In this document: positions 12,100 through 23,176 of the stretch, piece after piece
Layout of the letters: each line of letters opens with the position of its first letter
Position numbering within the stretch: position 1 is the stretch's first letter
Source: Mesodorylaimus sp. YZB2_4
Lineage: Eukaryota; Nematoda; Enoplea; Dorylaimida; Dorylaimidae
Direction of reading: 5' to 3'
NCBI GenBank assembly: GCA_030248295.1
Contig: JASANH010000461.1
Span: forward strand, 62,001 to 126,000
Length of the DNA stretch: 64,000 bases
The notes under the pieces: generated by a model
What the model was told of the DNA's origin: nothing
The model's database searches: none
What the model saw: only the letters and a program-made list of their open reading frames with translations
Translations under genes and position numbers: made by a program

Positions 12100-12445
12100 C
12101 ATCTTCACCACGTGCGAAAGATTTGGTGATCTTTTTAACATCAAAGATCGCCTGCCCCATTCACTCGCCTTTCACGTCGTCTATTCATTCACTTGTCGTT
12201 GCTGTAATGCAACATATGTTAGAAAGACGATCCGACACTTGGGCGTGAGAATTGGCCAGCACGCACAAGCACACAAGCACTTTTTTCGAACGGGGAAACG
12301 TGTTCGAGCCACAGCGGATTCGGCTATCTTGGATCACATGCTTCAAGCGGGACATGACGCTGGCTGTGATTATTTTCGCATAATCGATCATGCAAATTCC
12401 GACAAACTTTTGAAGATCAAAGAAGCCCTCCATATTGTGACCTAA
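12100..12445 (+). pseudogene. GIY-YIG endonuclease domain of the Penelope-like element
   Basis: The translated region includes VVYSFTCRCCNATYVRKT followed by RHLGVRIGQHA, the usual Penelope-like layout of a CxC zinc-binding turn, the second Tyr motif and the downstream Arg/His segment. The glycine normally found in the YVGKT motif is Arg here. The ORF closes with a TAA at about 12443. The last part of this coding region is repeated in antisense at 11240-11310. Confidence 0.8.
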
Positions 12446-12560
12446 CGTCCTACTTCAAATAAGCAGAAGGACTTTGAAACACTCACGCTTTTGCGATAGG
12501 TTGTCGCAACCTGAGAATCAGCATTGTGTGCGCTACCATACGTTTCCAGCTCATTGATGC

Positions 12561-12616
12561 GTTGCTCATATGGCCCCACTACTACTGTACAGTAGTAGTG
12601 GGGCCATAGTTGCTCA
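12561..12616. mobile_element. 40-bp perfect palindrome with 8-bp target duplication
   Basis: A perfect palindrome (12569-12608, half-site TATGGCCCCACTACTACTGT) lies between two copies of GTTGCTCA (12561-12568 and 12609-12616). The equivalent position in the left inverted flank of the same Penelope-like element (near 11124) has a single copy of this motif and no palindrome. The 48-bp insertion is therefore shown by an internal empty site. Confidence 0.85.
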
Positions 12617-12748
12617 CCTCACGATGTGTGTTCATCAGTTCCTGATTATGTCTTAAGATAAGACGGAACGTCGAAAATTAAAATATCATTAATAATGTCG
12701 TATTTGAGTGATTTATTGGTCGTCCTGTTCCTTTGGAAATGTCGCTAT

Positions 12749-13267
12749 AAAGACGTCTCAATTTCTACTTAGCTAAGGCAGAGGTCTGAGAAAACGTATG
12801 TAGTTTTTTCCGCAGTATATTCTCACCAAGATCTTTCTAGGCGTCGTGCTCTTACCCAGGGCTTGCCAAGATCTTTGTAAGAAATGTCACCATCGCAGAT
12901 CTTTCTGAGAAAATAGCAAGCTCTTTGCGAGATTGCACCCTGATGCTGAGATTTTGCCCAGGCTGGGTGAGAAATAAGTAAGATGGGAAATACGGTATAT
13001 TACCTACCACCCCCTCTCCAAACCTCCGAGATAGGCGAGAGGCAGTTACCGAGCCGGATACAGTATACACTACGCAGAATTGAAGCAGGTCCCAGAGTGC
13101 TCTGTCTTTGATCGCAAACAGCGCCAGCCAACAACTCTTCTTCCTCGCTTCCGCTCGAATGGTGGAGCTCAGACACCACAGGAAGTGCACAATGTAATGT
13201 AAATGATGGTGGCCACAATGAATTTTTTCTTCGTACGACTCATTCAGTACTGGCTAATTCATCGAGA
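12749..13267. other. Upstream region of the methyltransferase gene, no clear element
   Basis: No ORF with support. A short sequence GGGAAATACGGTATATTACC near 12987 resembles the ends of the small MITE at 45.8 kb. I see no convincing TATA box close to the ATG at 13268. Confidence 0.35.
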
Positions 13268-14387
13268 ATGCCAGAAGAGAGGATTTGGACTAGCTCTCTC
13301 TTTACAGGGCCAATGATGAAGACTCGCATATATAAAAATCGATCATTTCGGAATATTTTGCTTCTCTTATTTGTTGTATTTTGCTTGGGAGCTTATTTTT
13401 CCCGTCGACTTTCAGCTGGAAGGCCTGACAAAAGTTCATTCAATTTTACTCCCGAAGACACTAGCGTCGAGTTCTCAGCGATGGTCTGGCAAGGAATTCC
13501 AGATTCCTCGTCGATGTCTGACTTAGAAATCCAAAGGCGCCACTTTAGAACCAAACAGTCGAATAGGTTGAGGGCCATGCGCAAAGCCGTTGATAGGAAT
13601 CAACTGCACAATCTCGAAATGTATGTCGTACCACAGATAACATGTCCCACTATGGTGCGTGTTGGATCAGTGGACGATGGCGAAAAGTGGACATGTAATC
13701 CATGGAAAGTGCCCAGACGAGGCTGCGTAGTATATTCTTTTGGTGTGATGGGAGACGTTACTTTTGAGCGAGACTTGCACGAGCTCACTCGACACCGATG
13801 CAAAATTTATTGTGTCGATCCACAAGAGCAGCCTGCCAGTCTTTTTGAGCCGTTTCATGGACATTTTATAAAAGGATTGATAGCATCACAATCAGATCCT
13901 GGAACGAATAAGGTATCCATCAGTGATCTCATAAAGAAATTAGACCACACAAAAGTCGACATTGTGAAAATCGATATTGAATTTTCAGAATTTGACAGCT
14001 TGCCACCGTTTTTCAAAGAGGCGAGTGTCAATGAAACTAACTCCCCGTTCTGTCAAATATTGATCGAACTTCACCACTATTCCATACATTTAGAGGATTG
14101 GTCAAACATGTTTGAGCTGCTGAAAAAAAAGTGGATTTCGCATGTTTGCGAAAGAAGCCAACATGTATTGCCCAGTGTGCCACGAATACAGCTACATTCA
14201 CGTCTCCTGTTTTGAGCAATATGGCTTAAAGAGGAACGCAGTCTTTCACACTTTATTTTTTAACGATGCAATTAAACGAGATTGCGCTTTACACTCGAAT
14301 TTTGTCAATCGCGTTCATGTCGTCCGCTTGCAGCATTCCTCGCCATTTTTGTCGTTGTGGAACATTAACATATTATGCGCATCTTAA
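13268..14387 (+). pseudogene. METTL24/FkbM-type methyltransferase, single exon, frameshifted at an A8 run
   Basis: The first frame (13268-14215) gives a type II membrane protein: cytosolic N-terminus, membrane anchor at residues 30-44 (ILLLLFVVFCLGAYF), then a lumenal SAM-dependent methyltransferase-like domain. Diagnostic parts are GEKWTCNPW (139-146), GCVVYSFGVMGDVTFERD (152-169), KIYCVDPQ (179-186) and VDIVKIDIEFSEF (230-242), as in METTL24-like proteins. At 14123-14130 a run of eight A breaks the frame. The next frame continues with MFAKEANMY and CHEYSYIHVSC, the expected C-terminal signature of the family, and stops at 14385-14387. Either the gene is a recent pseudogene or the homopolymer length is wrong. 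No introns are seen. Its substrate is unknown. Confidence 0.75.
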
Positions 14388-14845
14388 GAATTGGCAAAAC
14401 TTGACGCTGAAAGAAAAGTGTATATGCTGAAAACGCCTAATTATATACAGTACTGTACGTTAAAATTTTCGCACTTTCTTCTTCTAGCAAAAACATTCTT
14501 TCAGTGTTAAGTCATAATGGAACACACTGCTTATCGTAGAGACTTGGGTTGTCGCAGCCTACTTCTAAGTCGGGCATTAATAAACAAGATTGCTCAATTC
14601 TGTACTACGACTGCACTAAGATCTTTAAATGTGAATACTTTAACGTCTCTATACCAATTTCCATGCCCAGAAGTCCTTTCAGGACATGGCATGTCAAAGT
14701 ATTAATTATTTCTAGCAAAGTGCGTTATCAAAAATTATTAGTGAAGGCGAAATGTGTAAAAAAAAACGCATTTTTTAGTGGACATCCCTCATTGATTGTT
14801 TCCAAGAAACTCTTACACTAGCCTGCAGAGAGTGGATAACCAAAA

Positions 14846-14911
14846 GTGCGGATGGCACGAAATGATTGCACGAACAAGGGTGCGGATGGCACGAAATGAT
14901 TGCACGAATGG
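14846..14911. repeat. Two-copy tandem repeat, unit about 34 bp
   Basis: The segment GTGCGGATGGCACGAAATGA with its downstream GATTGCACGAA is present twice in a row with identical sequence, separated by a few bases. Confidence 0.75.
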
Positions 14912-15869
14912 TAAAAAATTTAAAAGCGATTGAAGGGAGAAGGGAGGTTAAACAACCGCTGACCCTAAACGAACTGATAAGTCCCAGACGTTCAATTCCT
15001 GGTTGGATGTGACAATAAGTAGATCTAGAATATGTCTATTTTATGCTGTAGAGCTTTTCTTCCAGCAGATCTGCTATTGGATATATGCGCATCCTTTACA
15101 TTGACTGTTTGGAGCGAGCAAAGACATACTCCAGATCACTTTCAATTCCTGGTACCCAAATTTCGCCATTTCGGCCTTTTTCGCAGGCGAAAATTTTCGC
15201 GGTGTCTAGATCACCGCCAATCACAGTATTCGTGTAAATTTCCCGCTGACACTCAGTAATGCCTCAGGCACGTGAAAACTCTTATCCACTGCCAAGTATG
15301 CCATATTCCGCGCGTTTATACCTCAGTCGGATATTCTGAATCTATCTCAGACTGGCTGTTTCAACGATTTCGTAAGAGTAGTGAAGTCAAGATTCCGATT
15401 TAGGTGAATTCATATTGGATCATATAGGGGCAATTTGATGAGATCTCTCTGAGCAAATTCTGAATGCTAGCCTTCCACATCAACGAATACTCCCTCTGGT
15501 GCGAGAATGTTCTTTATCAACAATAACTCCCTCCATGCACTTCTTTTACCATGCTGTATTTTACTTAGGATCTGCAGCCTGAAAACCTGTCAAATTTGGT
15601 ACATTTTGCATGACGCTTATTTGGAGCTATTTTAATCCATGAGTCCCATGGTGTCTGTATAAAACGAGAAGTTGAGGCTAGCTACTCCGAAGAACTCAGG
15701 TCCTATTGAGAAACAATTGGGGGTATCTGGTTTTTTTAAATGGTGAGTGGGCCAAGTTATACTATACTAGCACGGTGCGTGACCTTCAAGAAATTGATAG
15801 TGCTGCGATCAGTCCTAGGACAGTCCCATGTGAATTTAGGTTAGCATACCTCATTTTGCTTCGATCCGT

Positions 15870-16000
15870 ATAAATATTTTTAAAAAATGCGAAATCGAAT
15901 CGAATTTTTGGAGAGATCGTTGAATTGCACGCACTTCCCGCGTATTTGCCTGTGATGCACAGGACAGCAAAGAACTGTACCCGCAACAATTTTCAGTAAC
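15870..16000. repeat. Dispersed repeat, copy 1
   Basis: About 120 bp similar to 35805-35925, including GATGCACAGGACAGC / GATGCGCAGGATAGC and CCGCAACAATTTTCA / CCGCAAAAATTTTCA at matching spacing. The two copies are diverged. The second copy touches the inverted repeat on the right side of the second methyltransferase. Confidence 0.55.
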
Positions 16001-16756
16001 ATTGGTGAGAGGAAAAGTAGGACCTTTTTTTCAGTTTCTTCGAGATTTTACAACGTACTTCATCGTATGAGTGATTTTTCAAAGGAAGTAGCGCTTCCGC
16101 GAAGTCTATGTTGGTCAACAAATGTTGCATATGTTTACATTCGGTAACGCTCTCATTTTTAGGTCAGAACTGTGGCTACTTAATAGCAAAAAAAAAACTT
16201 CCAGACAATAAATCAAAAAGGAGAGGCGCGATAATTTTTTATTGAGGTCTGAAAATTAACACAAGTAAATATACCTGACAAAAATTTTAGAAATGCAGGA
16301 GAATTGAAGCAGATGTATCTCCCTGCTAAAGAATGTGAGTATTTTTTTCGATATTGTCTGTAGCGCATCAATACAAATTTCGAACTAGAAAATTACATCC
16401 CGCTATTTAAAATCACCTCTTTAATAAACAGTTGGGCTTGGGAACTAAAACTTGTTAATTCGTGGCATACTTTCCACCAACCTTTCGTGCTAATTTTGTT
16501 CTATAAGATTTATCGTGCTGTTGAATCTCGAAGAAATTGAGAAAAAAAGTTCCCAGACATCTTTCACTTATGTTTACTGGAAATCGTTGCGTTTACAGTA
16601 GTACTCCGCTCGTGTCCATGATTTTTTTTCGAAATTGCTACGGGAACTTATCGGGCACCTCGAGGAGAATTGCGAGAGTGAAACATGCCCAGTCCTTAAC
16701 CTTCGCAAACGTGCTCCGCTCCATCCATTAGCCATTAAGCATCAGCACACCAGCCA

Positions 16757-17266
16757 TTAGCGAAAGGATACAAATAACCACCTCTCGCACATCCCAGGTC
16801 TCTGACAACAACCAACGGGTATTACATATACAATTACAATTTTGCACACAGAGTAAACAGTTTGCATCAAGTTTGACGGAGCATGTCTTCCAAGTCGTCG
16901 ACGCAGCACTCCTAACATGCGCCGCGTGCTTGAGCAAACATTGGTGACATGTTCTGGAAATTTCATGTCATCAGAGAGGGTCACCTCCAAATAAAATACC
17001 GTATTGACGAAGGTAAGCTTCTGCACGTTGATAGTGATTGAAGGTGTGCTGCTTGGTGCTCGAGGGCTGTACCGAGAAAAAAAGGCTTGACTTTTTGATG
17101 GATTGATAGACAAACGACTGATCGATCGTAGCCAGTCCATAATAAAGTCAAGGTCTGGTCGAATCATGCTTTCAGCTTCTTTAGTGTCTCGAACGAGAAC
17201 CAAAAGACAGGTATCGCACGCATAGCACTGCAGGCGTAAATCTAGAAACTTCTTATGCTCGATCAA
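16757..17266 (-). pseudogene. LINE reverse transcriptase fragment (CR1/Jockey-like)
   Basis: The 169-residue frame matches the part of non-LTR reverse transcriptases from motif C to the thumb: a decayed active site (YACDTCLLV where YADDxxL is expected), LSINPSKSQAFF (the typical xINxxKS block), then FYLEVTLSDDMKFPEHV (cf. YLGVxxD...F..H) and RRMLGVLRRRLGRHA. The first catalytic Asp of the pair is replaced by Cys, so it is inactive. No endonuclease or poly-A tail was found nearby. Confidence 0.75.
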
Positions 17267-18879
17267 GCGGCCAAAGTTCTGACAGTAGTCGACTGGGAAC
17301 GTTCACCGTACACGCGCAAACTTACTCATACAAACACATCTTTTTTCAAGTTTTCAAGTTTGAACGGGTGAGATATACTGCTTTGATGTCTGACCATCTG
17401 TAGGAGTTTGAGAATTCCTGGCTTTTAATTACAAGCTTCGTGGTACTGAATTTCCAGCGCAGGCTGTACCTAAAAAGACAATTCTGTCGAGAGTGTGGCC
17501 GACTCGCGGCAGTGCAACTAGGACTATAAGTACGTCCAAGTGCATCAAGTACGTTTAGCAATTGATGTTAAAGACAAAGTGTACTCTAGGATTGAATCTT
17601 TCTGTTTCTGACCATTTTTCCAGAGCGTGAAGTACCTTGCCGGCAAAAAATTTCGCTGAAATTGAAATAATTTTCCAGCCATGCGCTGCGGAGACATCTA
17701 GCTCCAAAGTTTTCCCGCAAAAGTGCCTGCAGGTGAAGGGTTCAAACGTGGAATAGCGCTTCACAGAATGGTTCCCGACACAATTGTGCGCAAGCGCGCC
17801 AAGAAAAAAAGAAAATAAAATAAGAGAACAGAGAACGAAAATGAAACAAATAATGTGCTCGACTTGCTTGATATCATGCTTCTCATAGTCATTTTGATTT
17901 TTTTTTTGATCAGTACTATCGAATATTCATTCATGTAAATCACGATTTCCATCGTGATTTTTCGTGATTTGGATTGATATTTTTGGTATCATTTGCATGA
18001 TTCTGTGAAGCTGTAGCTGTAGTAAGGGGAGCCGTCAAGATTGGTACGTAAAATTTTGTGTTCGGGCACATAAAGCGGATGCTCATTTCTACATAAACTG
18101 TATGCTCGGCTTCATGCATACACTATTTGAATAGACGCACCATTGAATAGAGGCAGTCAAAACCATGTAGGTCAAGTGCCCATAGAGCTCGCCTGGTCTC
18201 TGTCTGGCGATCTAGCTTGGGTGATCACTGGGGGTTCTCCTTGTTTCGCGCTCCAGAGTTTTATTTTGACTGCTATCATCTTGGTTTTTGTGTGTGCGCG
18301 ATTCTGTACTCACATAAAGATCCTCTGGCTGGTTTTAATGTTTTTATTGCGTGATGGATTGGCTTTTTACAAAGTCTGGTTCTACGCCAATTAAATGCAA
18401 AACTCTATCGCCTGAACGACAAATCCCTATTTTGTTAAATAAACCTGGTAGAAAAAGGGTAATTGAGAAATTTCCTTAGATTGAGCGGATAAGAACTAAT
18501 TTTATTGCAAACAATGGATTCGAGGCCCACGAAAGGAGGCGTACAACAGCTGGCTAGGTCGGCGTCACTGTACCTGTGTTGCGAAATACCTTATTTCAAG
18601 AAGTTGAGGGATTAGCTGGGCATGGCTTCTCTTTATCTTCGACCCGCCGCTCGATGGAACTGCCGCATAAAAGGGCGCTGATCGTCGGCATTATATTATG
18701 GAAAAATTAAAGCCAGAGTCCCGCCGTAATGCAATAATCGCCGCCCATTCGATGACGATGCCCACTTTTACTCCAGTCGGGTATTGTTGATCAGTGAATT
18801 CGCTGAGCACTTTAAAGAGGCGTGCATAACCTTTTCTTGTGACAACAAGAATAAGGTCCTTAAAAGGAAGCATATTAGC
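17267..18879. other. No supported gene
   Basis: AT-rich sequence with several short ORFs lacking motifs. The segment 18690-18790 contains a fragment (NAIIAAHSMTMPTF) in a broken frame that could be an upstream piece of the DDE transposase starting near 18880. Confidence 0.35.
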
Positions 18880-18911
18880 AGATAACCCAAGGAAGCAATA
18901 TTGAGCAACAT

Positions 18912-19778
18912 GTGAACGATTTGATCTCAATTATCCCCTCTTATCTCAAGCAGGAAAGCATATTGGTTTTGCTGCGTGACAATGGTCCAGATTGCAGCAC
19001 TGGAATTGTGGACTGTTTGTTTTTTGTTCGGCTGTTCTTGAAGCTGAACCTGGGCGCTTTGTTTGTCGCCTCATTTTGTCCAAAGTATTCCGCTTTCAAT
19101 CCCATTGAACATTCTTGGAGCCCCCTCACTCAAGCAATTACTGGACTGACCCTTAGTGGATGTCTAGAAGGCGAAATAATACCACCCAGTATGCAAAGAA
19201 ACCTCTCAGACAATGAACGACACCAAAAGGATGGAGTCGTTTACAATACTGCAATGAGTATACTTTCCAGAATTTGGAACAACGTGCAGTATGCTGGGTA
19301 CAAAGTAAACTGCACATACCAAGATTATTTTGCACCAAATAATCCTTTTGTGGATTATGCTGACTTTAAGCAATTATTTTCTAGCCCAGCTAGAGTTCGA
19401 AATGACGAAAAAGTCCTCTCTAAGCTGAAGTTCGCTATGGCTCATATTGATCGTCGAGTTGACTTGATATTAGTCAAAAAATGCTCGTCCTCTGCTTGTG
19501 ACTATTGCATTGAAAATCCTATTCGAAATGTAGCGCCAATGAAATTTTCGGATGATTTTCCAACTTTTCCGTCACCATCGCCTAATACGCGGAGGCCAGA
19601 GCACTTTCTGACGTTCTTGGAGGCTATAAATTCGGAAAAGGTTTCCGTTGAGCGAACTGACAACCTGATGAAAAAGGTATCAAACTTTGAATTCTGGCAG
19701 TCCTTTGTGCTCAATCTGTCCTTCATATCTTTTTACATCGGAGAGCGAGAAATTGAATCACTACAAAATGTTGCATAG
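18912..19778 (+). pseudogene. C-terminal half of a DDE transposase (unassigned family)
   Basis: An uninterrupted frame encodes LRDNGPDCSTG then, about 50 residues on, YSAFNPIEHSWSPLT. The second Asp of a DDE site followed by an NPIEHxW glutamate block is the hallmark of a family of cut-and-paste transposases seen in cnidarians and other invertebrates. Downstream come a CDYC cysteine pair and FPSPSPNTRRPEHFLTFLEA, also part of that family's C-terminus. There is no ATG at the left edge (the frame opens just after a TAG near 18877) and the first catalytic Asp is missing. I infer a truncated transposase. Confidence 0.6.
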
Positions 19779-20002
19779 GTGACCTCAAGGTCTACTGTGG
19801 TGTGGCTACTGTATTTTAAGTTTTTTGGTCATGCTATCATATATTGTCACCCGTTTTATGTCAATGAGCCAGTCAACATATGCTGCGAACATACAAACGC
19901 TACACTCTCAAAACCCCATCATGACACAAGAACTAACAAGAACCATACTGGCTTAAAGCGAATCATCTGCAGAAAGGTTCAATCCAATCCAATCCTTGTT
20001 AC

Positions 20003-21218
20003 TCAATTGAATCCATCCCCTGTGTTCCCATAGTCCAAGCCCAAAAGGTTACTCTCAGACATTCTTTTCTCAGGTCCATCGCAAGTGCGCGCATCCATGG
20101 CAGACGTAATACCCTCAGACGTGGAAGACTTTTGCGCTGAAGCCATTCGGCCACATTTCTGGGTAACAGCTTGTTTCAATGCCAAATCCACTTTGAACTC
20201 TGGGAATTGTAACGCGACCTGGTTCAAAACAGCTTTAAAAGTGCTTGTCTCGCAAAGTGCATTTTTTCCAGCGGCCCCAGCCCATGTGGCAGAAGCCAAA
20301 AATTCTGCTAATAATAACTCCTCTATCAGCTGAAAAATCAATTTGCGGCTTGTTTGCGCTGATAATAATATTGAGGAGTATCGCTGAATACTAATGAGAC
20401 AATTCTTATCTCCACCCACGCAGATCTTTTTTGTGTCTGTGAGGCAAGTGACAAATTTTGGTGTCAGACCCGGCTGGCTGTTCGATACTTTGCTTTTCCG
20501 GTCTCCAGCCCGAGGTGCTGAAGCAGAAATCATAGCCGTTGGGTTCGCAGAAGCAGGTTTCAGGCTACGGATTGGAGCAGGAATCGATGGTGAAGGTGGG
20601 GACAACATTGTAGATGCACTCTCTTGGTCTCCTGGCTCCTGACTGTAATTACTCTTTTCATCAGCTCCATTCGAAATTGGAGCAGTAACAGATGAAATAA
20701 CACATGACAGCTCACTAATGTCCTGGGTGAGGTAGTTCGTTGCTTCCGCATCAGGTCCTCAAAATTGACCATTCTTTTGAGCTACCAATAGACGATGGGT
20801 AGTTGCAGTATGAATCTTTTCAGTAGCCCCTGCCACCAAATTCAATTTACCAAGAGTCGATAACAACTAGTCATTTATCACTTGCTGACCATGCAACAAG
20901 CTCTGAATCTTTTCATTGGCGGCTTGCTGTTTAGCGACCATATGCTTATGATAAGTCGCCATTTCAGAAAATTGGGTTTCAAGCTTTTGTAAACGCCTCT
21001 CAGTATCCGCGCGGGAGTCACCCAATGAGTCTTCATTCCATCACAAGGGACACACGGCAACCAATCACAAGGTCAATATCAGCTGGATCATTATACTCGC
21101 TGACACGCAATAATGATTTGGTCTCCAGCACGTAGGCTCCATCACTAAATTCGACCACTGCATACTTCTATTCGGGACGTTTCCTAGCACTTCTAGTAGC
21201 AGACAATATTTCTGTCAT
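20003..21218 (-). pseudogene. Degenerate BEN/DUF4806-like ORF with coiled coil
   Basis: On the minus strand an ATG at 21218 opens a frame with KYAVVEFSDGAYVLETKSLL, a small beta-rich N-terminal motif common in BEN and DUF4806 proteins, but with several stops. Next comes a helical stretch (RRLQKLETQFSEMATYHKHM) likely to form a coiled coil, an in-frame TAG near 20876, and an intact 201-residue frame (20003-20608). The latter's KLIFQLIEELLLAEFLASAT and WAGAAGKNAL fit the core of the C-terminal domain. These ORFs are often spread by transposons. Domain assignment is tentative; decay is clear. Confidence 0.45.
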
Positions 21219-21346
21219 TCTGGATATGAAATAATTCGAGGTATGCGGAATACGTTGATGGCAGAGCAACAATAAAATTCACAAATTAGCGAATAAATGG
21301 GAAACTGAGAAAGACGAGATCACGAATAAAATGGCAGCTGGGACCT

Positions 21347-23176
21347 ATGGGGTGCGGACCAGCAGGTGGCTTGGCTGCTTTAATGGATAAGTTGTTTCAT
21401 GTTTCTTCGGGTGAAGCTGGACAAGTGATGCGCGGAAATACTCCGCCTGCGGCAACCTCTTCAAAGTCATCTCGATCAAGAGCACCCAAAACAGTGTCGA
21501 CTGGCGGAATATCTGGTTCAATATATGAGCCAACTCCAGAACAGCAATTCGTTGAGAAATCATCAACTGAAAATTACCATATTCCTGGACACTCGACTTT
21601 CATTATTATGGAATCGGAATTACGTATGCTCTTTCGTCGATGCCAAGACTGTGACGCAAAAATCGAGCAGGAAGTGCGATTTACGTTCGAGGTGCCCATT
21701 TGCGTGTCGAGTATTATTGTGCTAGCTGCAAATCTCTGGACTGAAACTCGTTTCGTTTCTAAGTGCAACGAGCCACCTCAATTTGGCCATTTCGTCGGCA
21801 ACAATCACAGCAGGAAATACGTTTCAAGATTTGCACGATATTGCTAATGGCCTTGATCTAATTATTCCTTCGCAGAAAGAGTTTTACGACGTCGCACGAG
21901 CTTGCATTTATCCAACCATACGCGCATTTCACATGGAGGAAAGTTCACGAATATTGGAATCGATCAGGACAAGACAGCGAGATGATGAAGAAAGCTCTTC
22001 AAAAATCGCCGTCGACACTAGATACAGTCATGTCGGCCATTCAGCGAGATTCGCTACAACTTCTGCCATAGATCTCGAAACAAAGAAAATAATCAGTGCC
22101 ATCAATACCGTAAAGCATGTCGACGCGAAGTCTAGTCCAGCCTTGGAATTGGTCGGAACCAAAATCCTTCTGAATTCGCTCACGAAGACGGAACCTGGAA
22201 GTGAACCAGGATGTACATCATCGTCGTTTACTGCATCGTCCTCCACTTTTGAGTCCGTACTGCCCCAGCCTGAAGCTCCAATCCGAGTAGGGAACGTTAG
22301 TTACCGATGAGCACTCTTCGATTTTCGCGTAAACAAAGAAAGAACCGTTTAACAAAATGCGACACCAATCTGACGTTTAGCATTTCGTGAAACGTATCAA
22401 GGAACGATTGTCCAGCGCGAAGTCTGCTGTCGTCAAACAAGACTTACTTCCTTGGGTCAAATCAATCACAAATTTTGTATATACGATTTGTCGAGAATGC
22501 TAAGGCGATGCCGATTTACTGGAACATTTATGGAAGTCGATGTTATTTCACATCACGAATCAACACACATGGGAATCATCAGACGACTGTAGTCAGATCA
22601 CGAAATGTCTCCACGGCCCCCTAGATCTGTTGAAAACTGATAACATTGCTTGGCTGGAGAAAGAATCGCTGGCGTACAAGCTCGTTAAATAATTGGTGTA
22701 TGACAAAAGAATGATATCTTCCCTGCGGCGTTGCAGCGTCTTCTTGGAAACCAGTGAAGTGGAAGCTTTTTATTTGCTTCTGCTTAAATCTATGCAAAAA
22801 ACGGATGTCATTCGATAAGGGAGCTTACGACGCAATAATCTTCATGGCAAGTTTGGACTTCAACGAAAATATTTCTCGTCGAATGCGTCAGTCGGAAAGA
22901 GGAAACGTGCGTACTCGCCTCGTCCTTCCGCCCGGTACGAAAACATGGGTAGCCAAATCCGATTTCGTTGACAGAACGCAAAAATGGCGCAGAAAAATCT
23001 TGGACGAAATTATCAAATTTCGAAATGATCAGTCTGCAACTCCTGGCCACAGATTATATCAGCGCAAATATGGCATCGATCCACCCTGTCTTCCATGTTC
23101 CAACAGACACCATGAGAAGAATTGGTTGAACAGTTCAAACGACGAAGATTGCACGAATAAATATCAGTCATGCTAG
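21347..23176 (+). pseudogene. Kolobok-like DDE transposase remnant
   Basis: Three main frames in order resemble one transposase. 21347-21725 has a CxxC finger (FRRCQDCDAKIE). 21783-22310 has IAVDTRYSHVGHSARFAT followed by an SxxLE segment, matching the D-x-R-x-S-x-G-H-x-A-K-Y motif with the first catalytic Asp. The stretch 22380-22780 reads through one TAG with LPWVKSITNFVYTICREC and H-rich parts. From 22754 the frame has AIIFMASLDFNENISRRM, matching the conserved A-x-LDFN-x-N-x-x-R block. Frameshifts near 21720, 22310 and 22790 kill it. Kolobok transposons duplicate TTAA, which could link this family with the TTAA elements at 1-7.7 kb. Confidence 0.6.

Larger units (their letters stand above)
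10999..12748 (+). mobile_element. Penelope-like retroelement with inverted flanks
   Basis: A degenerate ORF with reverse transcriptase and GIY-YIG endonuclease features is enclosed by inverted repeats. The left repeat (about 10999-11310) is the reverse complement of the right one (about 12370-12748). The repeated part includes the 3' end of the endonuclease coding region, so the element begins with an antisense copy of its own tail. Inverted, partially duplicated ends are typical of Penelope-like elements. The RT N-terminal region is missing, so this copy is truncated and dead. Confidence 0.85.
14388..16756. other. Non-coding stretch with small repeats
   Basis: No gene is recognisable here. 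A 32-bp tandem duplication (unit beginning GTGCGGATGGCACGAAAT) lies at 14846-14911. Sequence at 15870-16000 is similar to 35805-35925, a dispersed repeat. An ORF around 16537 shows no features. Confidence 0.4.
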
